Assembly: GCA_012032555.1 (NCBI GenBank)
Contig: JAAUSR010000016.1
Coordinates: 18,247-82,246 of the forward strand
Direction of reading: 5' to 3'
Length of the DNA stretch: 64,000 bases
Origin: Thioploca sp.
Lineage (GTDB): Bacteria > Pseudomonadota > Gammaproteobacteria > Beggiatoales > Beggiatoaceae
Below are positions 52,315-63,060 of this stretch, in pieces; position 1 is the first letter of the stretch; each line of letters begins with the position of its first letter. The position numbers and the translations under genes are program-made. Under the pieces are notes generated by a model. That model searched no databases and had not been told where the DNA came from. It saw only the letters and a program-made list of their open reading frames with translations.

Positions 52315-54795
52315 CTAAAATAATTGTGTTGGTGTGACTGGTGGTGATGTTAGTGGGGTTGAGGAAGTCAATTTTACTGCTGAATCTGGACAAGTCATCG
52401 CGACAACAACCGCCGGAAAAGTCAAACTGGATTGGGTTGCCGACTGAGTGGATGAAGCCGTAGCCTGATTAGGCGTGGTTGCGGCTAACAGTCGATTGGA
52501 TTTCCAGTCATCGGGTGAAGGTGGTGTGCCGGTCAACGTTTTTACTACAAAGTGACTGGATTTACCAGCGGCTTGATTTTCACACAGACTTTTGAGTAAC
52601 ACACTAACATCGAGAAATGTAGCCGGTAAGATAACTAAGGTTCCACCAATATTAGTATTAAGGGCGGTAATCCGAATTTCACCAGGCGTACCTAATTGTG
52701 ACGAAGCGGTTACACTGCTATCAACCGAACGCAAATACTGATCAGCATCAATCGTAATATTGCCACCGTTACCACCATGAGCATCTGCTTTAATTTTCGC
52801 TTGATTTAAGATAACAAACGTTGGCTTGGTAATCGTAATATCGCCACCACCGCCGGTGCCGCCTTGTACGCTAGTCGTAATGGTTCCGCCGGCTTGTAAA
52901 GCCAGTAACTGCGGAACAGTAATAGTAATATGCCCACCCGCTGCTTGGGTTGCTGCCGTTGAAATTTCGGCGTTGTTAACATTAATTTCTTTAGCAGTGA
53001 TGTGAATCTGACCCGCTTCCCCCTCACCAGCACTTTCCGAAGTAATAGCGGCTTGACTGTCTAACTTTAATTGCCCAATTTGTAATTCGATTTTGCCGGC
53101 ATGGGCGGTTTGAGCAGAAGTAGTGATTTTACCGGTATCAGTAAGAATTAATAGCGGGGTGTTAATAATCACTTGTCCAGCTTGGTTAGCACCGGGTTCA
53201 CTAGCCGATTCAATTTGGCTAGGGCGAGTATATTTTGTTCCTGCTAAAGTTACTTTAGCAGTGCCAGTAATATTCATTGCTTCAGTAACCGTCAAGGTAA
53301 TTTGATCACCTTGACCAGTACCATAAGTAGTACTACCGATAGCACCACCGTCTTTGAGATGTAATTGTTTTGCAGTTAATTCAATCGCACCAGCATTACC
53401 ATTACCAATAGCCGAAACATTAATACCACTGGGATAAATCGGAAATTCTTCATCTCCTGGTGCAAAACCTTCGATTAACACGGTATCACTTGCATTGATA
53501 GTAATTGAACCGCCTTGCCCGTTACCAAACGTAACACTCCCAATTTGTGCACCTTGAGTTAGAGTAAGATCTAGGGTATTTATGATAATTTTACCGGCAT
53601 CACCGGCTAATTCACCGGTTCCTTGGGAATTAACCGTGATAAAAGCGATATCAGATAGCGAAATAATATCAACAACTTGAATATCAATTTCTCCTCCTTT
53701 ACCCGGACCAAAAGTAGCACCAGCTATTTGCGCACCCTCAGTGAGATAGAGTTCCTTAGCTTTAATAATAATTCGACCGGCATTTCCTGCTGGTAATTGT
53801 TCATTGCGGGTACTAGAAAAAACGCCGGTGATACCGGATAACTTAATTGCATTAGCTACATCTAACGTTAATTCACCACCAGTACCTGGTCCATCTGTAG
53901 AAGTTGAAACATCGCTATCCTTGACTACCAAATCAGTTGCTTGAATCTGAATCGTACCACCAGCTATATCTCCTTGGGGGTTACTTAATAGTTTGCTATT
54001 ACTAAAATGAACTTGTCCGGCACGAATGAAAATAGAACCCGAACCTTGCCCACTGACGTCTAATTGGCTATCATTTATAGTTAAATGACCAGTTTTAACG
54101 GTATTATCCAGGTTAAAACCACTTGCAGTCGGGTTCACCAAACCAGGAGAAGCGATACTAGCGAGATTAATTTGCCCTTCTTCAGCTTGGAGTTGACTTT
54201 GGTTGAATTCAATATCACCGCCGATAAACGACACAGTCTTACCTGGAGTTACCGATAATTGACTCCCTTGGATGCTAATTGAATGAGGAGAATCACTCAA
54301 GAAACCAAAGGCTGTTGGTGCCGCAGTGGTCAAGAGGCTGGTTTGAGGATGTGTTGCCGCAAATTGTCCTGCCTTTCCCAATTGTAAAGTATCTGCTGTA
54401 CTAAAGTGTATTGCGCCGGGTACATCAATTTTAGCTTGTTCACCTAAAACAATACCGGCTGGATTAATAAAATACATATTCGCTTGTGGGATGGTAGAAC
54501 GAATGGTCCCATTTAGCGTTGAAAAAGTTCCGCCAGTAACCCGGCTAATAACATTTTCTAAGTGGTTTGGTCCAGAAAAAGTTGCTATTTCGCCGGCATC
54601 AAGATTAAAGCGTTCAAAACTATGGAATAGGTTGTTACCAACTTGGTTACCCAATTCAGCGCGAATATCAAACTGTGGACCGGTTAATGCATCATGACGT
54701 CCCCAACTACCATCAAGGATGACTTCGGCGGGGCTATTGATAGCAGTAAATAAAGTGATAATCAAACCGATGAGGTGCAAATAATAGTACCGCAT
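52315..54795 (-). CDS. Filamentous-haemagglutinin-type TpsA-like secreted beta-helix protein
   Basis: Signal peptide; N-term EVILDGSWG...NLFHSFERFNLDAGEIATFSGPNHLENVISRVTGGTFSTLNGTIRS..ANMYFINPAGIVLGEQAKIDVPGAIHFSTAD; repetitive beta-helix body. Confidence 0.92.
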   Translation of the reverse strand: MRYYYLHLIGLIITLFTAINSPAEVILDGSWGRHDALTGPQFDIRAELGNQVGNNLFHSFERFNLDAGEIATFSGPNHLENVISRVTGGTFSTLNGTIRSTIPQANMYFINPAGIVLGEQAKIDVPGAIHFSTADTLQLGKAGQFAATHPQTSLLTTAAPTAFGFLSDSPHSISIQGSQLSVTPGKTVSFIGGDIEFNQSQLQAEEGQINLASIASPGLVNPTASGFNLDNTVKTGHLTINDSQLDVSGQGSGSIFIRAGQVHFSNSKLLSNPQGDIAGGTIQIQATDLVVKDSDVSTSTDGPGTGGELTLDVANAIKLSGITGVFSSTRNEQLPAGNAGRIIIKAKELYLTEGAQIAGATFGPGKGGEIDIQVVDIISLSDIAFITVNSQGTGELAGDAGKIIINTLDLTLTQGAQIGSVTFGNGQGGSITINASDTVLIEGFAPGDEEFPIYPSGINVSAIGNGNAGAIELTAKQLHLKDGGAIGSTTYGTGQGDQITLTVTEAMNITGTAKVTLAGTKYTRPSQIESASEPGANQAGQVIINTPLLILTDTGKITTSAQTAHAGKIELQIGQLKLDSQAAITSESAGEGEAGQIHITAKEINVNNAEISTAATQAAGGHITITVPQLLALQAGGTITTSVQGGTGGGGDITITKPTFVILNQAKIKADAHGGNGGNITIDADQYLRSVDSSVTASSQLGTPGEIRITALNTNIGGTLVILPATFLDVSVLLKSLCENQAAGKSSHFVVKTLTGTPPSPDDWKSNRLLAATTPNQATASSTQSATQSSLTFPAVVVAMTCPDSAVKLTSSTPLTSPPVTPTQLF

Positions 54796-54858
54796 TCTTT
54801 ATTTCCTCATACATAAAAGAGTTAAAGTATTTAAGATAACATTGAATTCACCTTATGC

Positions 54859-54987
54859 AACCACCCCCAGCCCCTCCTTATCAAGGAGGGGTGGTAGAAA
54901 GAGAAATGCCGATCTTCTTCCTTCAATTAAGACAAGCTAACTCTTCTTCTTTCTCCCCTCCTTACCAAGGAGGGGTTGGGGGTGGTT
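54859..54987. repeat. Intergenic inverted repeat with hairpin-forming arms
   Basis: AACCACCCCCAGCCCCTCCTTATCAAGGAGGGG (54859-54891) and CCCCTCCTTACCAAGGAGGGGTTGGGGGTGGTT (54955-54987). Confidence 0.8.
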
Positions 54988-55132
54988 AAAAAACTATAAG
55001 GAGCAGTAACTCCAAAGTACATAAAGTAAATATTTAATTCACAATGATTTCACAATCATAACTAGTATTTTTTAATTATATTGTCTATTATTCAAAATAG
55101 ATTGTAATCTAATGATAGTGAAGGAATAATTT

Positions 55133-58100
55133 ATGAATCAACGACTTTTAAATATACTTGGTATCATACCAGGAATTTTATTGAGTTGGAGTAATCCCTT
55201 GATTGCTCAAACTTGTCAACCACAATATGCTTTAGGTAGTGCACAGTTACATCTACCTTGCGTTGATTGGTTATCTGATCCAACCACCCGCACTGTTTAT
55301 CAAGCGGATTTATTATTAACTGATCCTGAAGCATTTTTATTTAAATGGGATACTAAAACACTGTTACCCGCTCCAACTACAGAAATTGGTGCTATTTTTG
55401 AACCGATTAGTAAAAATTTATATATTCCTCGCATTGATGTCCAAACTGCTCCTACGGTAACTTTACCTTATCAGGTGACTTTACAGGAAGATTCCACCGG
55501 GGTGTTGAGTATTATTCAAGTCACTCCCTTGCCGGCAACGAGTAACCATTCACCAGTTGCTACTCCAATATCTATCCAAGTCAAACCGAATTCATCTTAC
55601 CAGAAACTGCAGTTGACAGGCAGTGATTCCGATGGTGATACCTTAGCTTTTGAATTAATGGCGCCCTCTCAAAGTGATGGCTATACGCTAGCCTATATTT
55701 CCTCTAATAACGTTTTGTATGTGATGGTAAAACCTGATTTTAGAGGCGAAATTAAATTACCTTACCGGGCATCTGATGGCAAAGCTTTTAGTCAACCGGT
55801 TGCGGTTAAAATAGTGGTTACAGATTCTAGTAGTAACGACGAAGAATTTTTCCTTGGCAGTAACGAAATTAGCGCGCGGGAATTTGCTGGCATGCCATCG
55901 TTACGTGCTAGATCCGGTCTTAGTACCTCAAGTACTAGCCAAAGTGAAGCTGACCTACCAAGTAAAATCGATTTAAGTGATCAATTTCCAACCCCCGGCT
56001 ATCAAGGTAAACAAAATAGCTGTGTCGGTTGGAGTATTGCCTATGCCGTGAAAAGCTACCAAGAATTACTAGAAAATAATTGGTCCTTAGATACTAAAGA
56101 TCACTTATATAGTCCAGCTTTTATTTATAATCAGCTCAATAATGGTCAAGACAATGGTTTGAAAGTGAATGAAGCATTAAACTGGGTAGTTGAACATGGC
56201 GTAGCAACTCTGGCAACCATGCCGTATCAAGAAGCTGATTATACCACCCAACCAACCATAGCAGCTATACAAGAAGCGCAAAATTATAAACCTCAAGAAT
56301 GGGGAACACTTAAATCAACTAAAGATATTAAGAGTTCATTGGCTAGCCAACAACCGGTTATTATCACCATGGCGGTGTTTAATTCTTTTAAATATTTAAA
56401 AGGAACCGATTCAGTATACAATACTGCTGATACCTGGGTAGGTGAACATGCCGTTACCGTAGTCGGTTATGACGATGGACATGCCAGTGGCGGTGCCTTT
56501 AAAGTGATGAATTCATGGGGTACTGATTGGGGCGATCAAGGATTTTTTTGGTTACCTTACGATTTTACCTACACTCAAGTGCAGATCGATGGTCAAAATG
56601 CTGGCAGTTTAATTTCTGGCGCTTATGTCGTTGTTGATCAAGCGAATACGAGTAGTGTGAACGTTGATTCTTCTCAACCACCACAAGGTATTCAAGGTGA
56701 CTATCCCAATTTAACCGTTAAAGATTTGCAAATTCAAGTGAGTTATAAACAATTACAAGCGGGCGTTGCCGGTCAGTTACAGTATACTGTCGAGAATAGC
56801 AGTGTGGTTGCCGTACCGGCAGAATCAGCTTGGGTGGATTTAATTATATCGCAAAATCCCAACCTCGTTCGACCAGATTATCAACGTGATCAAAGTCGAT
56901 ATTATTTTCTGCGAAATCAAATCATCGCCGCTGAGTTAGCACCTGGACAAGCTGTGACCCAAACCATCGAGTCTTTTGTGATACCACCCACTATTTCATC
57001 GGGCGAGTATTATCTTTATTTGATAGCAGATGGTTTTGATAAAGTGAGTAACCAACCCATGACTGAAACCAATAAAGATGATAATGTCAAAAAGGTTATG
57101 GAAACGCCTTTGATTTTATTTGGCAGTGGCAGTAGCAGCAGCGGTACGAAAAACTTACCGAATTTAGTCATAAGAGATTGGAAAGCGGATTATGATACTT
57201 TTCAAGCCGGTGCTGAAGGAGAATTGCGCTATACCGTAGCTAATATGGGTTTAGGTACGGTACTAGCGAATAGTGTTTCGGTAGGATTAATTTTATCGAA
57301 AAAACCGCGACTGAGTGTCACTGACTACTACTATGATGAGTTTTATTTGCTGACTGCGGAGATAATTGATTCAGAATTAGTCACTGGTGCAGCTAGAACG
57401 AGAGATGAAAACAACGTATTACCCTTTTTATTCCCTAATGATCTACCTCCCGCTGAATATTACCTCTATCTAGTAGTAGAAACACATGATAATGTTAACA
57501 ATCAACCCATTACTGAAAGTAATTATCAAGATAATATCTCGATGCCTGAAAAAGTGCTATCGGCAGAAAGTACAACACCTCTACCTAATTTAATAACAGA
57601 TTTCTGGTTTGTTGAATGGGATCGTCAAACTGGCGAGGCTAAATTGGAATATACCATAGAAAATGATGGTGTAACCACTGCACCAGCCGGTTGGGATATG
57701 AGCTTAGTATTATCTTCTTTAGTACGCTTTGATAATTCCGGCAAACCCTATGAAGTTACCCTATGGCGTAAAGTCTTTAATCAGGATTTAGCGGCTGATT
57801 TTGATCCCGCTGCTCCCGAGAATCAACCTTCCCCATTTCATGCGAGCCGAGATAAACCAGAACTACTTAATGTTTATAAAGATCTGGAGGGCAAACCCGT
57901 TCCACCCGGTTCTTATGATCTCATCCTGCGTTTGGATAGTAATAATACTGTCAAGGAATATGACGAAAATAATGACTTTTATAGCGGAATTCGGGTTGAA
58001 ACGCCTAAACAGCTACCACCACCGCCGAGTGGTAGTACACCTAGAAGAAAAGGCGACATTCAACAAGCCTATAATGGTAGACGGTTGTTAACAACCCGCC

Positions 58101-58243
58101 TGAATAATTCATCTCGACAACGGTCAAAAGCGATAACAGAATCTAAACACCTGTTCTCTAAAACTATCCGTTCTAAAGAGCAATTTATTTTCCCTATCGA
58201 ACAGCTAACACCAATGCCAACCGTTAATATCAATCAGAAATAA
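55133..58243 (+). CDS. Secreted papain-like (C1) cysteine protease with cadherin-like and CARDB-like repeats
   Basis: Signal peptide; GYQGKQNSCVGWSIAYAVKSY (Q..C), GEHAVTVVGYDDGHASGGAFKVMNSWGTDWGDQGFFWLPYDF (H, N); downstream repeats like PNLVIRDWKADYDTFQAGAEGELRYTVANMG. Confidence 0.9.
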   Translation: MNQRLLNILGIIPGILLSWSNPLIAQTCQPQYALGSAQLHLPCVDWLSDPTTRTVYQADLLLTDPEAFLFKWDTKTLLPAPTTEIGAIFEPISKNLYIPRIDVQTAPTVTLPYQVTLQEDSTGVLSIIQVTPLPATSNHSPVATPISIQVKPNSSYQKLQLTGSDSDGDTLAFELMAPSQSDGYTLAYISSNNVLYVMVKPDFRGEIKLPYRASDGKAFSQPVAVKIVVTDSSSNDEEFFLGSNEISAREFAGMPSLRARSGLSTSSTSQSEADLPSKIDLSDQFPTPGYQGKQNSCVGWSIAYAVKSYQELLENNWSLDTKDHLYSPAFIYNQLNNGQDNGLKVNEALNWVVEHGVATLATMPYQEADYTTQPTIAAIQEAQNYKPQEWGTLKSTKDIKSSLASQQPVIITMAVFNSFKYLKGTDSVYNTADTWVGEHAVTVVGYDDGHASGGAFKVMNSWGTDWGDQGFFWLPYDFTYTQVQIDGQNAGSLISGAYVVVDQANTSSVNVDSSQPPQGIQGDYPNLTVKDLQIQVSYKQLQAGVAGQLQYTVENSSVVAVPAESAWVDLIISQNPNLVRPDYQRDQSRYYFLRNQIIAAELAPGQAVTQTIESFVIPPTISSGEYYLYLIADGFDKVSNQPMTETNKDDNVKKVMETPLILFGSGSSSSGTKNLPNLVIRDWKADYDTFQAGAEGELRYTVANMGLGTVLANSVSVGLILSKKPRLSVTDYYYDEFYLLTAEIIDSELVTGAARTRDENNVLPFLFPNDLPPAEYYLYLVVETHDNVNNQPITESNYQDNISMPEKVLSAESTTPLPNLITDFWFVEWDRQTGEAKLEYTIENDGVTTAPAGWDMSLVLSSLVRFDNSGKPYEVTLWRKVFNQDLAADFDPAAPENQPSPFHASRDKPELLNVYKDLEGKPVPPGSYDLILRLDSNNTVKEYDENNDFYSGIRVETPKQLPPPPSGSTPRRKGDIQQAYNGRRLLTTRLNNSSRQRSKAITESKHLFSKTIRSKEQFIFPIEQLTPMPTVNINQK

Positions 58244-58464
58244 TAACTTAGTTTCTTCTTCCCCATTGCCAAAGCCGGGGAGGAAGAATTATGGATTGTG
58301 CTGAAAATGGTTGTAGGGGCAGACCAATAGGTTTGCCTTTGATTGATTCTTTATTGCCAGAAATTGGAAAAATAGAGTGAATTAATTATAGGAGCGGACA
58401 CCTTGATTTGCTCCGACGAATTACAACAAATTTAGCACCAGCGAATTATTTTTAGGAATAAATT

Positions 58465-59943
58465 ATGTTAAAGAAAAAACTTTACTCTTTTAATAATGGT
58501 AGTAGGTGGAAACTGGGATTACTCTTGCTCCTCTTCCTCAACCCCACCTTGACGCCGGTTTTAGCGGCTACCCCAACAGTTGTTTTTCAATGGGGTACCT
58601 TGGGAAATCAAACCGAGCAATTAGATGAACCTTACGGGGTAGCAGTAGATAGTGAAGGTTATATCTATATTGCTGATAAATTTAATCATCGAATTCAAAA
58701 ATTAGATTCTACCGGAGCCTGGATAAGCAGTTGGGGTAGTTTCGGTACCGAAGCCGGTCAATTTCATGATCCGACCGGAATCGCTGTCAATAGCAAAAAT
58801 CAGATTTATGTAGCAGATACGTTTAATCATCGTATTCAAAAATTTACCAGCAATGGTGAATTTATCACGCAATGGGGTAACTTTGGTACTCAACCGGGAC
58901 AATTCCAATTTCCCGCTGGGATAGCGTTGGATAAACTGGATAATGTTTATGTAACTAGTGTGTTAGGACATAATGTCCAAAAATTTACCCAGAATGGCAT
59001 TTTCTTATTAGCTCAGTGGGGAAGTTATGGTACTGCCGAAGGCGAGTTCAATCAACCGCATGGTATAGCAGTAGATAGCGATAACCAAGTTTATGTGGTT
59101 GATAAAGTTAACCATCGTATCCAAAAATTTGATAGCCAAGGTCATTTTATCAGCCAATGGGGCAACCAAGGTGCGGCAGAGGGTCAATTAACCTACCCAA
59201 CCGCTATAGCTATCGATAATCAAAATAACAGCTATGTTACCGATACGGGCAACCAACGCGTACAAGAATTCGATAGTAGTGGCACTTTTTTATCACAATG
59301 GAATAGCGCCGGAACCACAGCAGACCAATTTCAATCTCCGCAAGGAATAGCAGTGGATCTATTGGGTAATATTTATGTGGTTGACAAAGATAAGCACCGT
59401 CTCCAAAAATTTACTTTCTCAGCACCCTCGGGATTACAGGTTTTCCAAGTATCTGCTTGCCCAACCGATCGTTCTTCCATTAGTCAATATTGTATTGCTA
59501 ATAATCAAGCATTAGCTTGTCAAACAGTTATTGAAGCTACGAGTAGCGTTTCTAAAGCAGTTTTTGCTTGTGATGCGACCAATAAAGGTTGGGTTTCTAA
59601 CTCCACGATTAAAGCGGAGGCTACTTTACGCGGAGGGATTTTAACCGGCTATATAACTAATCAGGGTACCATTGCTGACTTTGAATTCCGTGGTGCGGTT
59701 CTTCAAGGTGGCACCTTAGCGGGTACCGTTATTAACAATAGTCCTATCGATGGTTGGTTTCAAAATGTGCAGTTAGCTGCTAATACACATTTAAGTGGTG
59801 GTAAACTTAAAGGTGAAATTCGCGGCGATATTAATGCACCGGCTCTATTAGAAAACTTAGAGGTTTTGTCAGGTAGCAAATTATCCGGCGTGAACCTCGG
59901 TACCAATGTAAAACTCGCTAAAGATGTTGAGTATAGTGAGTAA
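58465..59943 (+). CDS. Secreted NHL-repeat beta-propeller protein with C-terminal beta-solenoid-like region
   Basis: Signal peptide; about six FxxPxGIAVDxxxxIYVADxxNHRIQKF repeats; C-term GGILTGYITNQG...LQGGTLAGTVINN. Confidence 0.9.
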   Translation: MLKKKLYSFNNGSRWKLGLLLLLFLNPTLTPVLAATPTVVFQWGTLGNQTEQLDEPYGVAVDSEGYIYIADKFNHRIQKLDSTGAWISSWGSFGTEAGQFHDPTGIAVNSKNQIYVADTFNHRIQKFTSNGEFITQWGNFGTQPGQFQFPAGIALDKLDNVYVTSVLGHNVQKFTQNGIFLLAQWGSYGTAEGEFNQPHGIAVDSDNQVYVVDKVNHRIQKFDSQGHFISQWGNQGAAEGQLTYPTAIAIDNQNNSYVTDTGNQRVQEFDSSGTFLSQWNSAGTTADQFQSPQGIAVDLLGNIYVVDKDKHRLQKFTFSAPSGLQVFQVSACPTDRSSISQYCIANNQALACQTVIEATSSVSKAVFACDATNKGWVSNSTIKAEATLRGGILTGYITNQGTIADFEFRGAVLQGGTLAGTVINNSPIDGWFQNVQLAANTHLSGGKLKGEIRGDINAPALLENLEVLSGSKLSGVNLGTNVKLAKDVEYSE

Positions 59944-60008
59944 GCCGATTTCAATCCCACCTTCCCCTCAATAGAATAGTAGGGGGTGGTGGAATCAAAG
60001 AAAAAAGC

Positions 60009-62387
60009 TTAGTGCGGCACATTGACCGCAAGATGGCGATACATCAGTCCATAGAACATTTCTAAATAACGTTGGGTTTCCAAGCGTTCTAAATTAGTAG
60101 CATGTTTCCAAAAACCATAGATCCTCGATAGAGTCATTAACCGTTCTGCATAGAGTTTCCAATTATAGCGGCTTTGAATTCGTTTGATAGCGCCCTGCGA
60201 AATAGTTTGCCAATAATTGGGGTCCTGTTGACAACGTTGAAAAAATTCGACTAACTGCTCAGCCACTTTTTCTCCATGGGTAGGGTCAATATGAAATCCC
60301 GAGACTCCATGTTGAATGATTTCTAGCGGACCACCATAACAAGTAGCAAAAGTAGGCATACCCGAAGCCATTGCTTCAATAACCGTCAAACCAAAAGCTT
60401 CAAATAAGGCCGGTTGTATAAAAATTCCTTTTTTATCAGCGATATAACGGTATAATTCGCCACTTAAACGCTTATCTAAATGCTTTCCTACCCAGCGCAC
60501 TTTTTCACTCAATTGGTAACGAGAAAGCAACTCATACATCACCCCAATTTGATGACGTTCTTCATCATCGGTAGACTCTTCCATATTAGTGTGTCCAGCG
60601 ATCACGAAAAGGTTAGCTACGGCTTGCAATTGTGGACTATTACCGTACCACTCTACCAAGCCCGTGAGGTTTTTGATACGGTCTAAGCGAGCCATCGTAA
60701 AAATGAGTGGTTTATCAGTATCAGCCAGTTCCCCACAACTTTTTTCACAGGAACTTCCAAACAAAAGATTTTCTATTTCACCGTGAAGTTCAGGTAACCG
60801 TTGTTGCTGGTAAGTGTATGGAAAATAAATCGTTTCATCCGCTCCCGGAGAAACGATGTTAAATTTAGGATCGTAAACATCTATGCCGTTTATTACTCGA
60901 TAAAGCTCCGGCAAAGTGAAAAATTCGTAACTTTCATATTGACCAATACTCTGTTGGTTGCCGGCAATTTCTTGATAGGTACTGGTGATAATGAAATCAG
61001 AAGTATTCATCGCTATCAAATCTGCGGTAAATTGCGTGGCAAAATGGTACTGGGCATCGTTTTCTCTCCAGTACAAGTCCGAATAAAGATATTTACTTCT
61101 TTCCAACGCATGCGCAATCGTACATTGGGTAACTTGGAGACGTTGGGACAACAGCGTGGCGACTAAGTTACCATCAGAGTAATTGCCAATAATTAAATCG
61201 GGTCGTCCACCGAGATAACCTAACAATTCCCTTTCTACATCCACTGCAAAACGTTCTAAATAAGGCCAAATAGCAAAACGAGAAATCCAATAGGGGACAA
61301 TTTCTCCTTTGTCGTTACGGAAAGGTACCCGTAGAATGATGGCATTCTCAGTTCCCAAAATAGGTTCTAATCGTTCATGACAAGTGGTCATTATTGCGTC
61401 GGGAATTAAGCGGGTAATAATGACAATTTTTGGTTGAATATCAATGCCTTGTTCAAACAAACGCGAACGCATCTCTTTTTCCAGGGATTTGACTTGGTCC
61501 AGGATATAGACCACTTGCCCTCCCGTATCCGGGAGACCAAACACACCCGCCTGACCGAAGTAACCATGGGGAGAAAGAATGGCAACCTTGAAAACCATAG
61601 GTACTCGTGCTAAAAAGCGTTCTACCTCATTGGGATCAGGAGCTTGTAAAATATCTGTCAACAAGCTGATAGTATCTATCATTCGTTCAACAGTACGCCC
61701 CCAACCGGGTTCAAATCCCATTTCTTGCATTCGATGACAAACGGCTTGCCAAGTAGCAGTTGGTGGTTGGGAAGAGAGATACTTTTCTGCGAATCGCAAG
61801 GCTTGCTTCAGCGTGGTGATATTGGTAATACGGTTATTTAACATCAACTGTTGTTCTTGATATTGATGCACTAATAAGAAATCGAGTATTAACGATTCTC
61901 CCTGCTTTTTAGAAAGCAGTTGGTTACATAAATGCCGGTTTAAGAATTCGACCCCGCGCCCGATAGAGCGTTGTTCGCTCAGTCTAGGGAAATCTCGTTG
62001 GAATGGGGCTAAGTCTATTTCCAACAGCCAATCTTCTTCACGTTGATTAACATTGACTAACCGTTCTTTGAACTGCAAAAACACTTGAGTTTCAATGAGT
62101 TCTTGTTTCATCACATCAATGTGAAAGCGGCAAAACATATATTCCCCAGCACTGATGCGAACCGATAAATAAACCCAAGGATAAGTGGCTACAACTTCTT
62201 GAATACTACCAACCCAATGGGCTAAAGGGCTATTTTTAAGGTCTTCTTCCTGGTACTGTTGGCAAAGTTGTTCAAATCTATCCCCAATATCAGAGTGCAG
62301 AAACAGCATTCTATTCTCAGCTAGTAGGGGACGAAATAACAGATATAAAGCTTTTTGATAATGTTCCTGAAGTTCCCATTCCATCAT
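60009..62387 (-). CDS. Sucrose synthase
   Basis: [94 protein letters not shown]. Confidence 0.95.
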   Translation of the reverse strand: MMEWELQEHYQKALYLLFRPLLAENRMLFLHSDIGDRFEQLCQQYQEEDLKNSPLAHWVGSIQEVVATYPWVYLSVRISAGEYMFCRFHIDVMKQELIETQVFLQFKERLVNVNQREEDWLLEIDLAPFQRDFPRLSEQRSIGRGVEFLNRHLCNQLLSKKQGESLILDFLLVHQYQEQQLMLNNRITNITTLKQALRFAEKYLSSQPPTATWQAVCHRMQEMGFEPGWGRTVERMIDTISLLTDILQAPDPNEVERFLARVPMVFKVAILSPHGYFGQAGVFGLPDTGGQVVYILDQVKSLEKEMRSRLFEQGIDIQPKIVIITRLIPDAIMTTCHERLEPILGTENAIILRVPFRNDKGEIVPYWISRFAIWPYLERFAVDVERELLGYLGGRPDLIIGNYSDGNLVATLLSQRLQVTQCTIAHALERSKYLYSDLYWRENDAQYHFATQFTADLIAMNTSDFIITSTYQEIAGNQQSIGQYESYEFFTLPELYRVINGIDVYDPKFNIVSPGADETIYFPYTYQQQRLPELHGEIENLLFGSSCEKSCGELADTDKPLIFTMARLDRIKNLTGLVEWYGNSPQLQAVANLFVIAGHTNMEESTDDEERHQIGVMYELLSRYQLSEKVRWVGKHLDKRLSGELYRYIADKKGIFIQPALFEAFGLTVIEAMASGMPTFATCYGGPLEIIQHGVSGFHIDPTHGEKVAEQLVEFFQRCQQDPNYWQTISQGAIKRIQSRYNWKLYAERLMTLSRIYGFWKHATNLERLETQRYLEMFYGLMYRHLAVNVPH

Positions 62388-62411
62388 TATTTTTCCTCTT
62401 TTATGGTTATC

Positions 62412-62549
62412 TTAATCTTCTAAAAAAATAAAATGTTTAATTCCTTCTAAAATTTCCTTGGCCCAATCCGCGCGGGCAAAATAAATATAAGGGTGGTTTT
62501 TAAATCGTTCTAATTCCTTACTATAGTTACCGATCACTACACCTAACTT
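62412..62549 (-). pseudogene. C-terminal remnant of a sucrose-phosphate phosphatase-like HAD protein
   Basis: Hand translation KLGVVIGNYSKELERFKNHPYIYFARADWAKEILEGIKHFIFLED*; preceded in frame by EY*HQ; resembles the C-terminal end of SPS/SPP HAD domains. Confidence 0.65.
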
Positions 62550-62866
62550 TTGGTGCTAGTATTCTAGCGGTTATAATTCTAGTCCTAGGTAACTGGAAAG
62601 CACTGCCCTTAATTTTATAGTGGCTATTATAGACAATCCAGCCAATTCAACGAGGGTAAGCTCAACCGATTCAGTTAACGTCGAGTTAACCAGAAGACTA
62701 CCGGTCATGACTACACACCGATAAAATTCAGGGAGGTACTCAGATTAATGATGTTTAAGATAAGCTACTTTACCATAAAGATCGTAGCGATCAATCTCTA
62801 ACAAATTTTTTTGGAAAAACCAGCGAACTCTTTTGTTTAATTTTAGTTGGTAGGGTGGGCAACGCT

Positions 62867-63019
62867 ACACTGCCATTAAGTTAAGAGATCATTCCCCCTC
62901 CTTGAGAGGGAGGGGCGAGGGGTGGTTAAAAAATGTTACCGAATTGAGTGATTTTAAAACCACCCCGACCCCCTCCTTGGTATGGAGGGGAAAGTAAACT
63001 GCTTAACTTAATGGCAGTG
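62867..63019. mobile_element. 153-bp foldback/MITE element, with 5-bp target duplication ACGCT
   Basis: TIRs CACTGCCATTAAGTTAAG (62868-62885) / CTTAACTTAATGGCAGTG (63002-63019); arms contain CCCCTCCTT-type hairpins; ACGCT at 62862-62866 and 63020-63024. Confidence 0.82.
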
Positions 63020-63060
63020 ACGCTCCGGCGTGGGAATGCATATTGATATCTCTTATCAAC

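Noticed and set aside
52315-54795. Contact-dependent inhibition (CdiA) system
   Set aside because: The protein has a TPS-type N-terminus but no recognisable C-terminal toxin, VENN motif or downstream immunity gene.
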